The position numbers and the translations under genes were made by a program. The notes under the pieces are model-generated. The model worked only from the letters and a program-made list of their open reading frames with translations. It searched no databases and had not been told where the DNA came from. A DNA stretch of 64,000 nt from Terrimonas_A sp051954695 (GTDB lineage Bacteria > Bacteroidota > Bacteroidia > Chitinophagales > Chitinophagaceae). The DNA lies in assembly GCA_051954695.1 (NCBI GenBank), contig JBQCHL010000006.1:124001-188000 (forward strand). The letters run 5' to 3'. Of the stretch, positions 60,909 to 64,000 are shown in pieces (positions within the stretch are counted from its first letter, which is position 1; every line of letters starts with the position of its first letter).

Positions 60909-61607
60909 AGTAGCTGCAACTACGCCAGCTGTTTCGGCACGCAACCGGGTTTCTCCCAAACTCACAGGTTTGAAATGAGCAGCCAATGCCAGGCTGATCT
61001 CCTCAGGTGTAAAATCACCTTCAGGGCCGATCAGGATAAAGCGGCTGTCGGTTGTATTGGCTAATACATCTGTCAGTTCCTGTTTTTGCTCTTCTTCGCA
61101 ATGAGCAATGTATTTATGTTGAATACCCTGCAATTCTTCCTGGCGGAATAATAGTTCATACGCTACCGGTTCATGCAATACCGGCAACCAAACCTGCTGC
61201 GATTGCAGCATGGCGCTTACAAGTATCTGCTGCAGCCTGTCGTGCCTGAACTTTTCTTTTTCAGTTCTTGTACATAATAATGGAATGATCTCCGCTACTC
61301 CCAATTCGGTTGCTTTTTCCAAAAACCATTCAAAACGATTGGTATTCTTTAATAAGGATATGGCAATAGTCACTTTCCTGGCCGGCATATTTGCCAGGTC
61401 TATTTGCTCCACTTCCACCACGCAGTGTTTCTTATGATTGTCTTTTATTACTGCTGTAAGTAAATGCCCTTTACCGTCTGTAAGATTGAGCTTCTCTCCG
61501 GCGCTCATCCGCAACACCTGCACCACATGCCTTGAAGTATCTTCATCCAGCACGATCTCTTTTTGTGCTGTATCATACTGGGATATGTAAAAAAAGGGTA
61601 AAGCCAT
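60891..61607 (-). CDS. rsmE: 16S rRNA (uracil(1498)-N(3))-methyltransferase RsmE
   Basis: SPOUT-class methyltransferase that makes m3U1498 in 16S rRNA, 238 aa. SRHVVQVLRMSAGEKLNLTD (N-terminal PUA-like domain), EKATELGVAEIIPLLCTRTE and the trefoil-knot SAM site LIGPEGDFTPEEI with GETRLRAETAG near the C-terminus are present. ATG 61607 (MALPFFYISQ) gives the normal N-terminus; the frame is open to 61631. It follows dnaB by 62 nt on the same strand and overlaps the terC stop by 18 bp. Confidence 0.93.
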   Translation of the reverse strand: MALPFFYISQYDTAQKEIVLDEDTSRHVVQVLRMSAGEKLNLTDGKGHLLTAVIKDNHKKHCVVEVEQIDLANMPARKVTIAISLLKNTNRFEWFLEKATELGVAEIIPLLCTRTEKEKFRHDRLQQILVSAMLQSQQVWLPVLHEPVAYELLFRQEELQGIQHKYIAHCEEEQKQELTDVLANTTDSRFILIGPEGDFTPEEISLALAAHFKPVSLGETRLRAETAGVVAATLLCLV

Positions 61608-61669
61608 TGCTGTAAAAATAAAAAAGTCCAATGAATCATTGGACTGCGATCAATTATCTTTTGTATCAT

Positions 61670-63232
61670 CTAAAAAGGTGCATCTTCATCATCCTGCAGG
61701 TCATTCATGCGGCTGCCGGTTTGGATGTATAATTTTTCACCACCGCCACCACTGTCTTCTACAGGGCGCCAGCCGCCGGATGGCAACCCAACACCACTGT
61801 AGGGATCTTCATCCCAGCCAACGAATTTCTGGATATGCAACAACGCTTTCAGTTTTACTGTTTCCAGTGAACCGTTACGGTGTTTAGCGATCTTTACTTC
61901 AGTAAGACCTTTGATATTCTCACCATCTGCGCTTTGCGTCACATCATAATATTCTGGACGGTAAAGGAACATTACCATGTCTGCATCCTGTTCGATGGCA
62001 CCTGATTCACGAAGGTCACTCAACTGGGGAACACGGCTTCCTTCTTTCGCTCCCCTTTGTTCCACTGCCCGGCTTAACTGTGAAAGAGCAATGATGGGAA
62101 CATTCAACTCTTTTGCAAGGCCTTTGAGGTTACGGGAAATATTACTGATCTCCTGCTCACGGTTGGTACTCTTTCCTTCACCGGTTCCGCTCATCAACTG
62201 CAGGTAGTCGATGATGATCATGCCGATATTATGCTTGTTTTTCAAACGGCGGCATTTAGCACGCAGTTCAAAGATGTTGAGCGCAGGTGTATCATCAATA
62301 AACAAAGGTGCCTGGGCCAGTCGTTGAATACCGCGGGCATACAGTTGTTTCATTTCATGCTCTTCCATTTTACCACGCGCGATCTTTTCCAGCCATATTT
62401 CGCTTTCTGCAGAGAGTATCCTTTGCACCAACTGGCCGGCGCTCATCTCAAGTGAGAACAAAGCAACGGGTGTTGGTTTGGTAGGGTGCATTGCTGCATT
62501 ACGCGCAAGGTTAAGTGCGAAAGCTGTTTTACCCACCGCAGGGCGGGCAGCCAGGATGATAAGGTCTGTGTTCTGCCATCCGTAAGTAACGCGGTCAAGC
62601 CCAGCAAAACCACTCGGTACACCGGTCACATCTTCATTACGCTGACGCAGGTCTTCAATCCGCTTGATGGTATTTACCAGTACGGTATCAATGGAGTTAT
62701 AATCCTTACGAAGGTGATTGTTGGTGATCTCAAACAGTTTGCTTTCTGCATCATCCAGCAGATCGAATACGTCTGTAGAATCTTCATATGCATCACCAAT
62801 GATCTCACCACTGATGCGGATCAATTCACGTTGAATGAATTTCTGAAGAATGATCCTGGAATGCGCCTCGATATGCGCAGCAGAAACCACGGAGTTGGTG
62901 AGCTTGGTTACATAATAAGCACCGCCGACCATTTCCAGTTCATCTTTGCTGCGAAGCTCTTCTGCTACGGTCAGGATATCGATGGGCTGACTTTTGTTGG
63001 CAAGGCTTTGAATAGCACTGAAAATGCGCTGGTGGGCTTCCACATAAAAACATTCGGACTTAAGGATCTCGATCACTACATCGAATGCATTCTTTTCGAG
63101 CATAATAGCACCAAGCACGGCTTCCTCCAGGTCTTTTGCCTGTGGGGGTACTTTACCGTATACCATTGTGCCGAGGTCTAACGAAGATCTTCTTTTTTGC
63201 TTGCGGTCTTTATTCAGGTTGGTCAGGTCCAT
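61670..63232 (-). CDS. dnaB: Replicative DNA helicase DnaB
   Basis: Hexameric replicative helicase, 520 aa. The N-terminal domain starts KVPPQAKDLEEAVLGAIMLE (about residues 29-48). The RecA-type domain has Walker A ILAARPAVGKTAFALNLARN near 230, LFSLEMSAGQLVQRIL, Walker B IGMIIIDYLQLMSG near 340 and the arginine-finger region IEQDADMVMFLYRPEYYD. No intein is seen. rsmE follows on the same strand. A perfect DnaA box lies 211 bp upstream of its start (63443-63451), though alone. Confidence 0.96.
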   Translation of the reverse strand: MDLTNLNKDRKQKRRSSLDLGTMVYGKVPPQAKDLEEAVLGAIMLEKNAFDVVIEILKSECFYVEAHQRIFSAIQSLANKSQPIDILTVAEELRSKDELEMVGGAYYVTKLTNSVVSAAHIEAHSRIILQKFIQRELIRISGEIIGDAYEDSTDVFDLLDDAESKLFEITNNHLRKDYNSIDTVLVNTIKRIEDLRQRNEDVTGVPSGFAGLDRVTYGWQNTDLIILAARPAVGKTAFALNLARNAAMHPTKPTPVALFSLEMSAGQLVQRILSAESEIWLEKIARGKMEEHEMKQLYARGIQRLAQAPLFIDDTPALNIFELRAKCRRLKNKHNIGMIIIDYLQLMSGTGEGKSTNREQEISNISRNLKGLAKELNVPIIALSQLSRAVEQRGAKEGSRVPQLSDLRESGAIEQDADMVMFLYRPEYYDVTQSADGENIKGLTEVKIAKHRNGSLETVKLKALLHIQKFVGWDEDPYSGVGLPSGGWRPVEDSGGGGEKLYIQTGSRMNDLQDDEDAPF

Positions 63233-63681
63233 CGTTCAGTTATAGCGATAAAAAGTTTAAACCATTAGTTGTGCACCAATGACTTTGGGGGCGGTATTCC
63301 AGCCTTGCTTTAAGAAAATGTTATCTCTGTGTTATCGGAATGTTCCCGTAGTCAGAAGGCGAAAATAGACCCCAAACATGAATCCCCGGCCGTTTTATTC
63401 AGATTTTTCTTTCTTCACCATCTTTTCACCGCCAAACGGGGGTTATCCACATAATGGCTTTGACGCGCCCCATAAGCCTTTTTCAATTTAAGGAAATTAA
63501 GTGGGTTATGCTTTGAAAAGTATAGCACATCAGTTAACATCTTTATAGTTGATCGCCAACAGCTTATTTTCCTCAGATCGGCACAATAAATGCCGTGCTT
63601 AATCAGTTCTATTTTCAGTTCTTCCCTATCGGCCAAGCTGCCCCTATGGTGTTTTATTTAACTACTTAAAAAACAATAGAT
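63233..63681. other. Intergenic region between dnaB and the right-hand partial gene
   Basis: 449 bp without a convincing gene. A 73-codon minus-strand frame at 63415-63636 is rejected because it lacks any protein-like pattern. The region holds one perfect DnaA box (63443-63451) and, on the plus strand, the start region of the partial gene at 63682. Confidence 0.5.
63443..63451 (+). promoter_or_regulatory. Perfect DnaA-box 9-mer
   Basis: TTATCCACA matches the E. coli-type DnaA box exactly. Only one copy is seen here, so origin activity is not implied; it could link dnaB expression to DnaA. Confidence 0.35.
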
Positions 63682-64000
63682 ATGGATACAGTTAAAACTG
63701 GCAGCCATCCCCGCCCGGTGCTTACACAGGTGGAAAACAACACGACCCTATGGATCGGCCATCTTCATACCGACCCAACCGATCATTTCGGAGGACAAAC
63801 TTTTACCTGCCCTGCTGAAGGTCAATTGGACAATATCCAACTGTTTGCCTCCGCTGTGCAATACCCCGGGGATATCCAGCTCAGCCTGCATGAATTTGAC
63901 CCCATCAACAAAACCTGGGGCCCCTCACTCGGCCAATGCACATTGGCAGTAGAAAAAGAAGATCATCATAAATGGATCCGGTTTTCACTTCCGACCCTGG
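63682..64000 (+). CDS. Unidentified protein, 5' part (cut by window edge)
   Basis: An open frame of 106 codons from ATG 63682 runs off the window end: MDTVKTGSHPRPVLTQVENN, then a beta-rich stretch with DHFGGQTFTCPAEGQLDNIQ, LHEFDPINKTWGPSLGQ and a KWIRFSLP strand. There is no signal peptide in the visible part. The alternating strands and FGGQTF/IRFSL segments suggest a beta-sandwich, perhaps a carbohydrate-binding-like domain, but no family is recognised. It is the first gene of the following region and is preceded by a large intergenic gap. Confidence 0.7.
   Translation, partial: MDTVKTGSHPRPVLTQVENNTTLWIGHLHTDPTDHFGGQTFTCPAEGQLDNIQLFASAVQYPGDIQLSLHEFDPINKTWGPSLGQCTLAVEKEDHHKWIRFSLPTL

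Noticed and set aside
63415..63636. Minus-strand frame of 73 codons near the right end
   Set aside because: No recognisable protein pattern, no partner and it runs over a DnaA box in a gene-free region; treated as intergenic.
1..64000. CRISPR array, tRNA, rRNA, insertion sequence or prophage
   Set aside because: No regular direct-repeat array, cloverleaf, rRNA-like stretch, transposase or phage gene was seen on reading the window; a dedicated tRNA and ncRNA search was not possible here.

Overview
The window looks like a chromosomal segment of a Bacteroidota bacterium, most likely from the Chitinophagaceae/Sphingobacteriia side. The indications are a PorT-type type IX secretion (T9SS) barrel, two secreted proteins with T9SS-style C-termini, a TonB-dependent receptor with an N-terminal carboxypeptidase-like domain, SPII lipoproteins, adjacent atpD-atpC genes, a DUF1501/DUF1800 pair, and several promoters of the Bacteroidota -33/-7 type (TTTG and TAnnTTTG). 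No rRNA, tRNA, CRISPR array, insertion sequence or prophage was seen. Most genes are housekeeping genes in short operons separated by hairpin terminators and by dispersed palindromic repeats.

Layout. 1-4665 (minus): start of a division and cell wall cluster in the order mraZ, rsmH, ftsL-like, ftsI with a PASTA domain, murE (cut by the window edge). The 320-bp intergenic region 4666-4985 carries two arrays of GTG repeats with a 10-11 bp period. 4986-9212: queA, an orphan histidine kinase, yqgE, a DUF4197 lipoprotein. 9507-11294 (minus): atpC and atpD. 11538-16069: L,D-transpeptidase, a YCII/DGPF protein with an ECF42-like sigma factor, a GNAT-like protein. 16126-25541: dnaX, an M48 protease, pyruvate dehydrogenase E2, an NfeD-flotillin pair, a DUF5723 outer membrane protein. 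25656-29605: an AT-rich DUF6934-like two-gene cassette, a glycerophosphodiesterase, and a GbsR/MarR operon with a palindromic operator over its promoter. 29811-36713: secreted proteins including a T9SS metalloprotease, YkuK, EngB, a TolB-like propeller, UbiE/MenG and PorT. 36809-43992: a RemB/Wzi-like barrel, pyrC, a short MutS-like ATPase, an M1 peptidase, a TlpA-like thioredoxin. 44130-48687: YifB/ComM, an ABC exporter, a GxxExxY-family PD-(D/E)XK protein beside a perfect palindrome, a rhodanese. 48774-57455 (minus): a TonB receptor with a small Cys-containing partner, a two-gene ABC system, and the DUF1501 and DUF1800 proteins. 57656-64000: thiolase, pyrD, terC, rsmE, dnaB, and the start of an unidentified gene.

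The most unusual signal is a set of dispersed inverted repeats built from one unit of about 30 bp. Copies near 8.4, 32.7 and 47.8 kb have perfect or near-perfect arms although their sequences differ, and one is built inside-out. The copy at 47.8 kb lies 83 bp upstream of the GxxExxY gene. Looser GC-richer relatives are at 11.4 and 36.7 kb, and a second, AT-rich palindrome family is at 3.2 and 60.0 kb. A link between the nuclease-fold protein and the repeats is a hypothesis from position only.
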